The notes: generated from the sequence alone by a model not told the origin. A DNA stretch of 64,000 nt from Clostridium aquiflavi (GCF_031344075.1 NZ_JAVJAN010000004.1:56519-120518); one strand, 5' to 3'; shown: positions 26,258 through 35,202, numbered from the stretch's first letter. A program made the numbers and translations.

Positions 26258-27880
26258 ATGGCAAAGATGTTGAAATTTGGAGAAGATGCAAGAAGATCTA
26301 TGCAAGTTGGAGTTGATAAACTTGCTGATACAGTTAAGGTAACATTAGGACCAAAAGGAAGAAACGTTGTTTTAGACAAGAAATTTGGTTCACCATTAAT
26401 AACTAATGATGGTGTTTCTATTGCAAGAGAAATAGAATTGGAAGATCCATATGAAAATATGGGAGCTCAACTAGTTAAAGAAGTAGCAACAAAGACCAAT
26501 GATGTTGCAGGAGATGGTACAACAACAGCAACTCTATTAGCTCAAGCTATTATTAGAGAAGGCTTAAAGAATGTTACTGCAGGGGCTAATCCTATGCTAA
26601 TTAGAAATGGTATAAGAATGGCTGTTGAAACAGCAGTAGAAGAAATTAAGAAGATTTCTAAACCAGTAGAAGGAAAAGAAGATATAGCAAGAGTTGCAGC
26701 TATTTCAGCAGCAGACGAAGAAATTGGTAAGTTAATAGCTGATGCTATGGAAAAAGTAGGTAATGAGGGTGTTATTACAATAGAAGAATCTAAATCTATG
26801 GGAACAGAATTAGATGTAGTTGAAGGTATGCAATTTGATAGAGGGTATGTATCACCTTATATGTCTACAGATACAGAAAAGATGGAAGCTATATTAGATA
26901 ATCCATATATTTTAATAACTGATAAGAAGATTTCAAATATTCAAGAAATATTACCTATATTAGAACAAATAGTTCAATGTGGTAAGAAATTATTGATTAT
27001 AGCTGAAGACATTGAAGGCGAAGCTATGGCAACATTAGTTGTTAATAAATTAAGAGGAACATTTACTTGTGTAGCTGTAAAAGCACCAGGCTTTGGTGAT
27101 AGAAGAAAAGAAATGCTTCAAGATATAGCTATATTAACAGGTGGAACAGTAATTGCTGAAGAATTAGGAAGAGATTTAAAAGAAGTTACTCTTGACATGC
27201 TTGGTCAAGCAGAGAGTGTTAAAGTAAGTAAAGATAATACTGTTGTTGTTAATGGTAAAGGTAATCCTGAAAACATAAAAGATAGAATATCACAAATAAA
27301 AGCTCAAATAGAAGAAACTTCTTCTGAATTTGATAAAGAAAAATTACAAGAAAGATTAGCTAAGCTTGCTGGTGGCGTTGCTGTAATTAAAGTCGGTGCT
27401 GCAACTGAAACAGAATTAAAAGAAAGAAAGCTTAGAATAGAAGATGCTTTAGCTGCTACAAAAGCTGCAGTTGAAGAAGGAATAGTACCAGGTGGTGGAA
27501 CTGCATATATTAATGTAATAAAAGAAGTTGAAAAATTAACATCTGATGTTCAAGATACAGAACTTGGTATAAAAATAATTGTAAAATCATTAGAAGAACC
27601 ATTAAGACAAATAGCTAGTAATGCTGGAGTTGAAGGATCTGTTATTATAGAAAAAGTTAAAAATAGTGAAGTAGGAACTGGATATGATGCTCTATATGGA
27701 AAATATGTAAATATGATAAAGACTGGTATTGTTGACCCAACTAAGGTTACAAGATCAGCTTTACAAAATGCAGCATCAGTATCAGCAACATTCTTAACAA
27801 CAGAAGCTGCAGTTGCTGATATTCCTCAAAAAGAACCAGTAATGCCAGCACCAGGAATGGGAATGGACGGCATGTATTAA
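26258..27880 (+). CDS. groEL: Chaperonin GroEL
   Basis: 540 residues with GPKGRNVVLDKKFGSP, the ATPase loop DVAGDGTTTATLLAQA (Asp in GDGTTT), and AAVEEGIVPGGG. It ends in a Gly-Met tail (GMGMDGMY). Full length for the family. Forms the 14-mer folding chamber with GroES. A terminator follows directly. Confidence 0.97.
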   Translation: MAKMLKFGEDARRSMQVGVDKLADTVKVTLGPKGRNVVLDKKFGSPLITNDGVSIAREIELEDPYENMGAQLVKEVATKTNDVAGDGTTTATLLAQAIIREGLKNVTAGANPMLIRNGIRMAVETAVEEIKKISKPVEGKEDIARVAAISAADEEIGKLIADAMEKVGNEGVITIEESKSMGTELDVVEGMQFDRGYVSPYMSTDTEKMEAILDNPYILITDKKISNIQEILPILEQIVQCGKKLLIIAEDIEGEAMATLVVNKLRGTFTCVAVKAPGFGDRRKEMLQDIAILTGGTVIAEELGRDLKEVTLDMLGQAESVKVSKDNTVVVNGKGNPENIKDRISQIKAQIEETSSEFDKEKLQERLAKLAGGVAVIKVGAATETELKERKLRIEDALAATKAAVEEGIVPGGGTAYINVIKEVEKLTSDVQDTELGIKIIVKSLEEPLRQIASNAGVEGSVIIEKVKNSEVGTGYDALYGKYVNMIKTGIVDPTKVTRSALQNAASVSATFLTTEAAVADIPQKEPVMPAPGMGMDGMY

Positions 27881-27888
27881 TGTAATAA

Positions 27889-27918
27889 AAAGAGACTACC
27901 TAATTGGTAGTCTCTTTT
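27889..27918 (+). terminator. groESL terminator
   Basis: AAAGAGACTACC and GGTAGTCTCTTTT around a TAATT loop. Confidence 0.88.
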
Positions 27919-28090
27919 GTGTATAGAAAATTAAAAAATTTTAATCTTTAAAAGGATGAGCCAATACTTTATTTTTTTATAAAATAAGCAGTTTAAATGT
28001 ATATTCATAATATTTGTATATAAATTCTTTAACATAGCAATAATTTAAATAATGATATTTTTATTATATAAATTATTGGAGGATAATATT

Positions 28091-28495
28091 ATGAAAAACA
28101 AATTTTGTTTAAATTATAAGTATAAGAAGAATAAGGGATTTACTTTATTGGAACTTATAGCAGTAATGGCTATTATAACAATCTTAGCAACTGCTATTTT
28201 ACCTAAAGTAAATGGATATATAAATGAAGCTAAAAAAACTAAGGTCTTAGATCAATGTAGAAAAGTTGTAATGGCAGTAGAATCATATAATTTAACACAT
28301 TCGTCCAATTATGAAAAAACTAAAAATATATCTAATATTAAAGAAGATAAAAGTGTAAGTAAATATTTAGAAGGTGTTGAATTTAATAATTTGGATTTAA
28401 CTACAACAATTCAAAATTGTTATGATGTGTTAAATGGAAAAGAATTTAAATTAAAAACGGATAGTGAAATATTAGATTTATCTACAATTAATTAA
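28091..28495 (+). CDS. Type IV pilin-like prepilin (ComGC/pseudopilin type)
   Basis: 134 residues from ATG 28091 (TGGAGGA upstream; a farther ATG at 28052 lacks one). A basic leader ends in a class III prepilin peptidase site KG|FTLLELIAVMAIITILA, with Glu at +5 as required. A short globular part with two cysteines follows (DQCRK and IQNCYD). It would be inserted in the membrane, cleaved after glycine and assembled into a pilus or pseudopilus. No assembly ATPase, peptidase or other pilins are near, so it is an orphan that relies on machinery elsewhere. Confidence 0.85.
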   Translation: MKNKFCLNYKYKKNKGFTLLELIAVMAIITILATAILPKVNGYINEAKKTKVLDQCRKVVMAVESYNLTHSSNYEKTKNISNIKEDKSVSKYLEGVEFNNLDLTTTIQNCYDVLNGKEFKLKTDSEILDLSTIN

Positions 28496-28551
28496 TGAAA
28501 TCGGTTAAATAAAATAATTTTTCTATTTTTGCAATTTTAATTTCAATTTCA

Positions 28552-28580
28552 TTGACTTTGGGCATAGCATACATTATAAT
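28552..28580 (+). promoter_or_regulatory. guaB promoter
   Basis: TTGACT (28552-28557) and TATAAT (28575-28580) with an ideal 17-bp spacer, 31 bases before the riboswitch aptamer. Confidence 0.8.
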
Positions 28581-28611
28581 ATTTTTAATCAAACAAAGAA
28601 AATATTTTAAA

Positions 28612-28676
28612 ACTCGTATATACCTTGGATATGGCAAGGAGTATCTACCGGAAACCTTAAATTTCTGACTATGAGT
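28612..28676 (+). ncRNA. Guanine-type purine riboswitch aptamer
   Basis: P1 arms ACTCGTA / TATGAGT close a three-way junction with the conserved words TATAC, GGATATGGC, GTATCTACC, CCTTAAA and CTGACTATG. The base before the TATG arm (position 74 of the family) is C in GACTATG, which selects guanine rather than adenine. Together with the terminator at 28710 it forms an OFF switch for guaB (and possibly guaA). Confidence 0.93.
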
Positions 28677-28709
28677 GATATTAATATATTAGTATATTTA
28701 AAATATATT

Positions 28710-28750
28710 AACGTATTAACTTCACTTACGGGGTTGATGCGTTTTTTTTT
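28710..28750 (+). terminator. Riboswitch-controlled terminator
   Basis: AACGTATTAAC pairs with GTTGATGCGTT (with wobble pairs) and ends in a run of nine or more T. The region between aptamer and terminator (TTAATATATTAGTATATT...) can form the competing structure; exact pairing was not computed. Confidence 0.85.
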
Positions 28751-28831
28751 ATACATAAAAATATGAAAAAAATGCAAGAAAAAATTCATAAAACAAAAAA
28801 TATGAAATATAAAAATCAAGGGGGCATAATT

Positions 28832-30286
28832 ATGGCTACAATAATAAAAACAGCTTATACATTTGATGATGTATTATTAGTACCTAATAAATCAGAAATA
28901 TTACCTAGAGAGGTAAGTGTAAAGACAAAATTAACTAAGAAAATATCTTTAAATATACCTTTAATGAGTGCTGCAATGGATACAGTAACAGAATCTAAAA
29001 TGGCTATTGCCATGGCAAGAGAAGGTGGAATCGGAATTATCCATAAAAACATGAGCATAGATGAGCAAGCAAAAGAAGTAGATAAGGTAAAAAGACAAGA
29101 AAATGGAATCATAACTGATCCAATATTTTTATCAAAAGAAAATACACTTCAAGATGCTGAAAACTTAATGGCTCAATATAGAATATCTGGAGTACCTATA
29201 ACTGAAAATGGTAAATTAGTGGGTATACTTACAAATAGAGATGTGACTTTTGAAACTGATTTTACTAAAAAAATATCTGAAGTTATGACAAAAGAAAACT
29301 TAATTACAGCTCCAGAGAATACTTCTATTAATGAAGCAAAGGAAATTTTAAAGAAACATAAAATAGAGAAATTACCTTTAGTTGATTCAGAAGGAAATTT
29401 AAAGGGATTAATAACAATTAAAGATATTGATAAAGCTAAACAATTCCCTAATGCTGCAAAAGATCAAAATGGTAGATTATTATGTGGAGCTACTGTTGGT
29501 GTTACAGCAGACATGATGGATAGAGTTGATGCATTAGTAAAAGCTAAAGTAGATGTTATTACAGTAGATACTGCTCATGGTCATTCAAGAGGAGTTATGG
29601 AAGCTGTTAAACAAATAAAAAATAAGCATCCAGAATTACAAGTTATAGCTGGAAATGTTGCTACAGCAGAAGCAACAGAAGATTTAATAAAAGCTGGAGC
29701 AGATTGTGTTAAAGTAGGTATAGGCCCTGGATCTATATGTACTACAAGAGTAGTTGCTGGCGTTGGAGTACCTCAATTAACTGCTGTTATGGACTGTGCA
29801 GAAGTTGGTAAAAAATATGGAATTCCAGTAATTGCTGATGGTGGATTAAAGTACTCTGGGGATATAGTAAAAGCTTTATCAGCAGGTGCATCTGTAGCAA
29901 TGATGGGATCATTATTTGCAGGTTGTGAAGAAGCACCAGGAGAAATGGAAATATATCAAGGAAGAAGTTATAAAGTATATAGAGGAATGGGTTCATTAGC
30001 AGCTATGGCTTGTGGATCAAAAGATAGATATTTCCAAGATGGAAACAAAAAGTTAGTACCAGAAGGTGTTGAAGGTAGAGTAGCGTATAAAGGATATGTT
30101 TCAGATACAATATTCCAATTAATAGGTGGAATAAAATCAGGAATGGGATATTTAGGTTCAAAGGATTTAGATACTTTATATGAAACTGCTAGATTTGTTG
30201 TTCAAACAGCATCAGGATATAGAGAAAGTCATCCACATGACATAAATATAACTAAGGAAGCTCCAAATTATAGTGTAGGACAATAA
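28832..30286 (+). CDS. guaB: IMP dehydrogenase
   Basis: 484 residues from ATG 28832 (AAGGGGGC upstream; the in-frame ATG at 28763 is inside the leader). It has a TIM barrel with two CBS domains inserted (about residues 95-200). The active-site loop GPGSICTTRVVAGVG carries the catalytic Cys, and the flap region DRYFQ and EGRV follows. It converts IMP to XMP with NAD+, the committed step to GMP. Controlled by the guanine riboswitch; guaA follows 87 bases later. Confidence 0.97.
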   Translation: MATIIKTAYTFDDVLLVPNKSEILPREVSVKTKLTKKISLNIPLMSAAMDTVTESKMAIAMAREGGIGIIHKNMSIDEQAKEVDKVKRQENGIITDPIFLSKENTLQDAENLMAQYRISGVPITENGKLVGILTNRDVTFETDFTKKISEVMTKENLITAPENTSINEAKEILKKHKIEKLPLVDSEGNLKGLITIKDIDKAKQFPNAAKDQNGRLLCGATVGVTADMMDRVDALVKAKVDVITVDTAHGHSRGVMEAVKQIKNKHPELQVIAGNVATAEATEDLIKAGADCVKVGIGPGSICTTRVVAGVGVPQLTAVMDCAEVGKKYGIPVIADGGLKYSGDIVKALSAGASVAMMGSLFAGCEEAPGEMEIYQGRSYKVYRGMGSLAAMACGSKDRYFQDGNKKLVPEGVEGRVAYKGYVSDTIFQLIGGIKSGMGYLGSKDLDTLYETARFVVQTASGYRESHPHDINITKEAPNYSVGQ

Positions 30287-30373
30287 AAAATATATATAAT
30301 TATTAATTTTTATTGAGTAATGTTCTTAGTTGTTAGATAATTAAATTTATAAAGAACAATTTAGGAGGAAATG

Positions 30374-31915
30374 ATGAAGAGAGATTTAGTTTTAGTTATA
30401 GATTTTGGTGGACAATATAATCAATTAATTGCTAGAAGAGTGAGAGAGTGTAATGTATATTGTGAAGTTCATCCTTATAATTTAAGTGTTGATAAGATAA
30501 AAGAAATGAATCCTAAGGGAATTATTTTTACAGGTGGACCAAACAGCGTATATGGTGAAAATTCTCCTTTATGTGATAAAGCTATATTTGAAATAGGAGT
30601 ACCTATTTTTGGTATATGTTACGGTTCTCAACTTATGTCTCATATGCTTGGAGGAAAAGTGGCAACTGCACCTGTAAGTGAATATGGAAAAACAAAAGTT
30701 GATGTAAAGGTAGAATCTAAGCTTTTTGAAGGAGTATCACCTTCAACAATTTGTTGGATGAGTCATACTGATTACATAGAAAAAGCACCAGAAGGATTTA
30801 AAGTAATAGGTAATACTCCTGTTTGTCCTGTTGCTGCTATGGAATGTGAAGATAAGAATTTATATGCAGTTCAATTCCATCCAGAAGTTATGCATACAAA
30901 AGAAGGTACAAAGATGCTTTCAAATTTTGTATATAATATTTGTGGATGTACTGGAGATTGGAAAATGGATTCATTTGTTGAGAAGACAATTGAAGAAATT
31001 CGTGAAAAAGTTGGAAATGGTAAAGTATTATGTGCATTATCAGGTGGAGTTGATTCATCAGTAGCAGCAGTAATGCTTTCAAAGGCTGTTGGAAAGCAAC
31101 TAACATGTGTATTTGTTGATCATGGGTTACTTCGTAAAAATGAAGGCGATGAAGTTGAAGAAATATTTGGACCTAATGGTCAGTATGATTTAAACTTCAT
31201 TCGTGTAAATGCACAAGAAAGATTTTATGAAAAGTTAGCTGGAGTAGAAGAACCAGAACAAAAGAGAAAAATTATTGGTGAAGAATTTATAAGAGTATTT
31301 GAAGAAGAAGCTAAAAAAATAGGTGTAGTTGATTACCTTGTCCAAGGAACTATTTATCCAGATGTAATTGAAAGTGGTCTTGGAAAATCAGCAGTTATAA
31401 AATCTCACCATAATGTTGGAGGACTTCCTGATTATGTTGACTTTAAAGAAATAATAGAACCTCTTAGATTGTTATTTAAAGATGAAGTTCGTAAGGCTGG
31501 ATTAGAACTTGGAATACCTAAAAAATTAGTGTTCAGACAACCTTTTCCAGGCCCAGGTCTTGGAATACGTATTATTGGAGAGGTAACAGCTGAAAAAGTT
31601 AAAATAGTTCAAGATGCAGATGCAATCTATCGTGAAGAAATTGCAAAGGCAGGTATTGATAAAGAAATTGGTCAATATTTTGCAGCTCTTACTAATATGC
31701 GTTCAGTAGGCGTTATGGGAGATGAAAGAACTTATGATTATGCAATTGCACTTCGTGCTGTAACTACAAGTGATTTTATGACAGCTGAAAGTGCAGATCT
31801 TCCATGGGAAGTACTTGGAAAAGTAACAACTAGAATTGTAAATGAAGTAAAAGGTGTTAACCGTGTAATGTATGATTGTACAGGAAAACCACCTGCAACT
31901 ATAGAATTTGAATAA
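30374..31915 (+). CDS. guaA: GMP synthase (glutamine-hydrolysing)
   Basis: 513 residues. The class I amidotransferase domain has FTGGPNSVY, catalytic Cys in GICYGSQ and FHPE. The ATP-pyrophosphatase domain has SGGVDSS, and the dimerisation domain ends GKPPATIEFE. Converts XMP to GMP after GuaB. Two ATGs occur in tandem (30371, 30374); the second has the better distance to GGAGG. No separate promoter is evident, so it probably shares the riboswitch-controlled transcript. Confidence 0.97.
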   Translation: MKRDLVLVIDFGGQYNQLIARRVRECNVYCEVHPYNLSVDKIKEMNPKGIIFTGGPNSVYGENSPLCDKAIFEIGVPIFGICYGSQLMSHMLGGKVATAPVSEYGKTKVDVKVESKLFEGVSPSTICWMSHTDYIEKAPEGFKVIGNTPVCPVAAMECEDKNLYAVQFHPEVMHTKEGTKMLSNFVYNICGCTGDWKMDSFVEKTIEEIREKVGNGKVLCALSGGVDSSVAAVMLSKAVGKQLTCVFVDHGLLRKNEGDEVEEIFGPNGQYDLNFIRVNAQERFYEKLAGVEEPEQKRKIIGEEFIRVFEEEAKKIGVVDYLVQGTIYPDVIESGLGKSAVIKSHHNVGGLPDYVDFKEIIEPLRLLFKDEVRKAGLELGIPKKLVFRQPFPGPGLGIRIIGEVTAEKVKIVQDADAIYREEIAKAGIDKEIGQYFAALTNMRSVGVMGDERTYDYAIALRAVTTSDFMTAESADLPWEVLGKVTTRIVNEVKGVNRVMYDCTGKPPATIEFE

Positions 31916-31934
31916 TATTAAATAACTTAATAAG

Positions 31935-31982
31935 CATTTCAACAAAATCTAAATTAAGTAGGTTTGTTGAAATGTTTTTTAT
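31935..31982 (+). terminator. guaA terminator
   Basis: CATTTCAACAAA and TTTGTTGAAATG form a perfect stem followed by TTTTTTATT. The T-run merges into the first bases of the 88-nt repeat copy A. The rest of the 313-base gap to the next gene holds that repeat and AT-rich sequence. Confidence 0.85.
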
Positions 31983-32069
31983 TCTTTAGGAAGTTATATT
32001 GATTTGAAATATGTGTATAACTTATAAAATATTGTATTTTGGAGGTATGATGAGTACATCTAAAGAATA
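31982..32069 (+). repeat. 88-nt structured repeat, copy A
   Basis: It begins TTCTTTAGGAA and ends TAAAGAATA. Copy B (34471-34558) has the same length and about 69 of 88 identical bases without any gap. The ends pair (TTCTTTA / TAAAGAA). Inside, AAGTTATA pairs with TATAACTT (8 bp), and ATATT pairs with GGTAT. The most conserved block is GGTATGATGAGTAC. It sits directly after the T-run of the guaA terminator. It could be an RNA element or a small mobile repeat; I do not recognise a known family. Confidence 0.65.
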
Positions 32070-32228
32070 AAAAATAATTATACAACATACTATTATTCCT
32101 AGTTTGAGCTTGTAAAGTATTGTAATTAAAAAGAGATGGTTTTATAATTTTTTTATTTTGGGAATTTTGTGAAGTTATGATAGAATTATATAGTAAATTT
32201 TATTAATATAAAAATAAGAGGTAGAAAA

Positions 32229-33392
32229 ATGAGGATAAGAGTACCAGATTATTATGAGGACTTTAAATGTATTGCATCAGAGTGTGAAGATACATGTTGT
32301 GCAGGATGGGAAATTGTGATAGATGATGAAACATATGAGTATTATAAAACTGTAAATGATAAATTTGGAGATAGATTGAAAAATGAAATAGTTACAGATG
32401 AAGACGGAGAAAATATTTTTGTATTAAAAGGAGATAATTGCTCTTTCTTAAATAAAGATAAGAAATGTGATATATATATTAATCTTGGAAAAGAGAGATT
32501 ATGCAATACATGCAAACAATATCCAAGATTTATTGAAGAATATGGAAGTACACGAGAAATAGGGATTTCGTTATCATGTCCAGAAGCCGCTAGAATAATC
32601 TTAAATAATTCTAAAAAAGTTGAATTTGAATTAGAAGAAAATGATGAAATGGTATGTACATATAATGATATTAGTTATGATATGTTTATTCAAATAATTA
32701 GCTCAAGAAAAATGTTCATAGATATGTTACAGGATAGATCTATTGAATTAAATAAAAGAATGGCGATAATTCTTAATTTTGCAAAAGAAATTCAAGATAA
32801 AATAGATGCAAATAAAATATCTGAAATAACAAGTATTAGAAATAAGTATTCAGATGATAAATTTATAAAAAAATTAATAGATCAATTAGATAATTACAAA
32901 GTAAAAAATATAGAAAAATATAAAAACATTTTTAAGTGTTTAAAAGTATATCAAGATATTGATCATATAAATGAAGAATGGCCTAAAGTTTTAAAATATA
33001 CTACAGAATATTTTTATGATGAAGAACATAATGTTACGTTTTATGTGGATAAACATGATGAATTTGATAAATATTATGTAAACAAAATGTATGAATATGA
33101 ACATTTAATGGTATATTTTATATTTAGATATTTTATGAAATCTATCTATGACTACGATGTAATTGCGAAAGTAAAACTTGCACTTATTAGCTATCTAATT
33201 ATTAAAGAATTAGATGTTGTACGATGGTGTGATAATGGATATAAATTTAATAAAGATGATCAGATAGATATAATGCATATGTACTCTAAAGATATTGAAC
33301 ATTCAGAAGAAAATTTAGAAGCATTAGCAGAAATATTTGAAACAAATAAAATTTTTAACTTAAATAATCTAATGACTATGTTGATGAATTAA
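32229..33392 (+). CDS. fliB: FliB-like lysine-N-methylase
   Basis: 387 residues. The N-terminal cysteine pattern CIASECEDTCCAGWEI, then CSFLNKDKKCDIY and LCNTCKQYPR, is that of the FliB family, which methylates lysines of flagellin using S-adenosylmethionine and probably holds a metal cluster. The C-terminal half is helical and variable. Soluble. No flagellar gene is in the window, so the real target may be another protein. AAGAGGT lies before ATG 32229. A possible promoter TTGTGA-16-TATAGT (32167-32194) lies between the 88-nt repeat and the gene. Confidence 0.8.
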   Translation: MRIRVPDYYEDFKCIASECEDTCCAGWEIVIDDETYEYYKTVNDKFGDRLKNEIVTDEDGENIFVLKGDNCSFLNKDKKCDIYINLGKERLCNTCKQYPRFIEEYGSTREIGISLSCPEAARIILNNSKKVEFELEENDEMVCTYNDISYDMFIQIISSRKMFIDMLQDRSIELNKRMAIILNFAKEIQDKIDANKISEITSIRNKYSDDKFIKKLIDQLDNYKVKNIEKYKNIFKCLKVYQDIDHINEEWPKVLKYTTEYFYDEEHNVTFYVDKHDEFDKYYVNKMYEYEHLMVYFIFRYFMKSIYDYDVIAKVKLALISYLIIKELDVVRWCDNGYKFNKDDQIDIMHMYSKDIEHSEENLEALAEIFETNKIFNLNNLMTMLMN

Positions 33393-33493
33393 AAGAGCTA
33401 GTATCTTAGAGGTTATTTAGAGAAGTCAATATAAAAAAGATATTTTAATTACCAAAAGGTATAGTTTAACTTTATATTTTTAGGAGGCAAGTT

Positions 33494-34345
33494 TTGAAGA
33501 ATAAAAAAAATACAATTTTGAAAGGATTATTAGTAGTAATATTATTATTAATTGTTTCTTTATTTACATTTCAAATTAAAAATAATACTAAAGGAAAAGT
33601 TACTCCAGCATTAGAAACTGAAAATTCAGATGTATTAGAAAATAAAGATATTAAAAATCCATTTGAAGGTATAGATGTTACAAGTGAGGATATGGGGGTT
33701 ACTGTTTTAGGATATCATTCTATTGGAGATGAATTTAAGAAAGATCCATTAGTTGTATCTAAAGATTTATTTAGAACGCATCTTCAAGCAATAAAAGATG
33801 CAGGTTATACAACTATAACATTACATGAGTTATATGATTACCTATATAATGGAGCGAAAATTCCTAAGAAAAGTGTAGTTATAACATTAGATGATGGATA
33901 TAAAGATAATTATACAAATGCATTTCCTATTCTTAAAGAATTCTCAATGAATGCAACTATGTTTATAATAGGTAATTATTTAGATGGTGATGTATATTTA
34001 TTACCTTCACAGGTAAAAGAGATGAGTGATTATGGGATTGATATTGAAGGTCATACACTTACTCATAGAGAGCTTTCAACTTTAAATTATGATGAACAAT
34101 TAAAAGAAGTTAAAGAATCTAAAACTAAGCTTGAAAATATAACAGGTAAAAATATTAACTTTATTGCATATCCTTCTGGTAGTTATAACGATGAGACTTT
34201 AAAAGCTGTTAAAGAAGCAGGATATAGTATGGCATTTACCGTTAAAAAGGGACAAGCACATAAAGGTGACAATCAATATGAAATAAACAGAGTATTAGTT
34301 GATTATACTTATAAACCAAGACATATAAAAAGAGATTTAAAGTAA
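33494..34345 (+). CDS. Membrane-anchored polysaccharide deacetylase
   Basis: 283 residues with an N-terminal membrane anchor (about residues 9-27) and a NodB homology domain: GYHSIG, TLDDGYKDNYTNAFP (motif 1, DD pair), GHTLTHREL (motif 2, HxxxH), and AYPSGSYND (motif 3). It removes acetyl groups from a cell-wall or surface polysaccharide outside the membrane. The start is TTG 33494, with AGGAGG 8 bases upstream. It stands alone; two hairpins follow, the second (34418-34472) with a clear T-run. Confidence 0.88.
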   Translation: MKNKKNTILKGLLVVILLLIVSLFTFQIKNNTKGKVTPALETENSDVLENKDIKNPFEGIDVTSEDMGVTVLGYHSIGDEFKKDPLVVSKDLFRTHLQAIKDAGYTTITLHELYDYLYNGAKIPKKSVVITLDDGYKDNYTNAFPILKEFSMNATMFIIGNYLDGDVYLLPSQVKEMSDYGIDIEGHTLTHRELSTLNYDEQLKEVKESKTKLENITGKNINFIAYPSGSYNDETLKAVKEAGYSMAFTVKKGQAHKGDNQYEINRVLVDYTYKPRHIKRDLK

Positions 34346-34417
34346 GCTAGTAGATTATAAATAATATTAATTTAACTTATAATTAATATTATTTATAAAA
34401 TGTAGAATACAAGCATT

Positions 34418-34472
34418 AAAAAATAGTTAGATTTTTGTGTATTTAATTATACAAAATGATAACTATTTTTTT
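34418..34472 (+). terminator. Terminator after the deacetylase gene
   Basis: AAAAATAGTTA...ATTTTGTGTAT-type arm pairs with ATACAAAAT...TAACTATTTTT, with small bulges, and ends in seven T. An earlier AT-only hairpin at 34359-34395 (AATAATATTAA / TTAATATTATT) precedes it. The T-run leads straight into repeat copy B. Confidence 0.75.
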
Positions 34473-34558
34473 CTTTAGGAAATTATAAAAATCTTAAATT
34501 TGAGGATAACTTCTAGAATACCGTGTTTTAAGGGTATGATGAGTACTTTTAAAGAATA
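34471..34558 (+). repeat. 88-nt structured repeat, copy B
   Basis: TTCTTTAGGAA...TAAAGAATA, the same length as copy A. The closing stem and the ATACC / GGTAT stem are kept; the latter changes T-T to C-C against G-G, keeping pairing. The longer inner stem is weakened by two mismatches. As with copy A, it begins in the T-run of a terminator. It lies 96 bases before the GX3 protein gene, which may have its own -10 box TATAAT at 34627. Confidence 0.65.
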
Positions 34559-34653
34559 CAAAATTATATTTAAATTTTATCTAATTAAAATTAACCAATA
34601 CGCTAATTTTAACATACTATATACTATAATTATTTACAAAAGGAGATAAACAG

Positions 34654-35139
34654 ATGAACGATTATTATTGTAATGAAGATGAATTAGTTTGTAAATTTGA
34701 TGAAGTTAGTGATTGTGAAGAAGCAGATTATAATGAAATGAATTGCTCAGACACAACAGGAACTGATAATAATTCAGTATGTGAAAAATGTTATAAAAAA
34801 GGATTTAAAGCAGGTTGTGAAAAAGGATATAAAGATGGATTCAAAGATGGCTGCGAAAAAGGATATAAGAAAGGATTTAAAGATGGCCGTGAAAAAGGAT
34901 ATGAAGAAGGATATGAAGATGGCCGTGAAAAAGGATATGAAGAAGGATTCAGAGATGGCCGTGAAAAAGGATATGAAGAAGGATTCAGAGATGGCTGTAA
35001 AAAAGGATATAAGAAAGGATTTAAAGATGGCCGTGAAAAAGGTTTCCAAGAAGGATGTAAAGCTGGTTTTAGAGAAGGATATGAAAAAGCTATACAAGAT
35101 ATTATGAAATGTTTAAATAGAAATAATTCACGCTGTTAA
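34654..35139 (+). CDS. GX3-repeat protein (24 consecutive units)
   Basis: 161 residues. The first 49 are acidic and contain six cysteines (6, 13, 21, 31, 43, 46). Residues 50-145 consist of 24 uninterrupted Gly-x-x-x units, mostly arranged in 12-residue blocks such as EKGYEEGFRDGR. The last 16 residues end in Cys. Strong alternation of Lys/Arg and Glu/Asp suggests a long charged helix with glycine every fourth residue on one face. The pattern recalls the deca-GX3 motif of Yae1/LTO1-like proteins, but no homology is claimed. No signal peptide. AAAGGAG precedes the ATG. Function unknown. Confidence 0.8.
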   Translation: MNDYYCNEDELVCKFDEVSDCEEADYNEMNCSDTTGTDNNSVCEKCYKKGFKAGCEKGYKDGFKDGCEKGYKKGFKDGREKGYEEGYEDGREKGYEEGFRDGREKGYEEGFRDGCKKGYKKGFKDGREKGFQEGCKAGFREGYEKAIQDIMKCLNRNNSRC

Positions 35140-35202
35140 ATTTTTAAAGAGTAATTGAGCTATAATATTAAATTTAATAGAATGATCTAACATCTTATCA
35201 CA

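Noticed and set aside
30831..31106. Frames inside guaA on both strands
   Set aside because: Shadows of a clearly conserved guaA frame; no ribosome sites.
32041..32069. Hammerhead-like TGATGAG in the 88-nt repeat
   Set aside because: The flanking core (CTGATGA with a following stem II and GAAA) is not present; the base before TGATGA is A, and no stem II can form.
34801..35088. Possible CRISPR-like array
   Set aside because: The repeats are contiguous 12-base units coding for GX3; there are no unique spacers.
34774..35097. Long minus- and plus-strand frames over the GX3 gene encoding FISFF- and VKKD-type repeats
   Set aside because: They are out-of-frame readings of the same repetitive DNA; only the 34654-35139 frame has a ribosome site and a non-repetitive head and tail.
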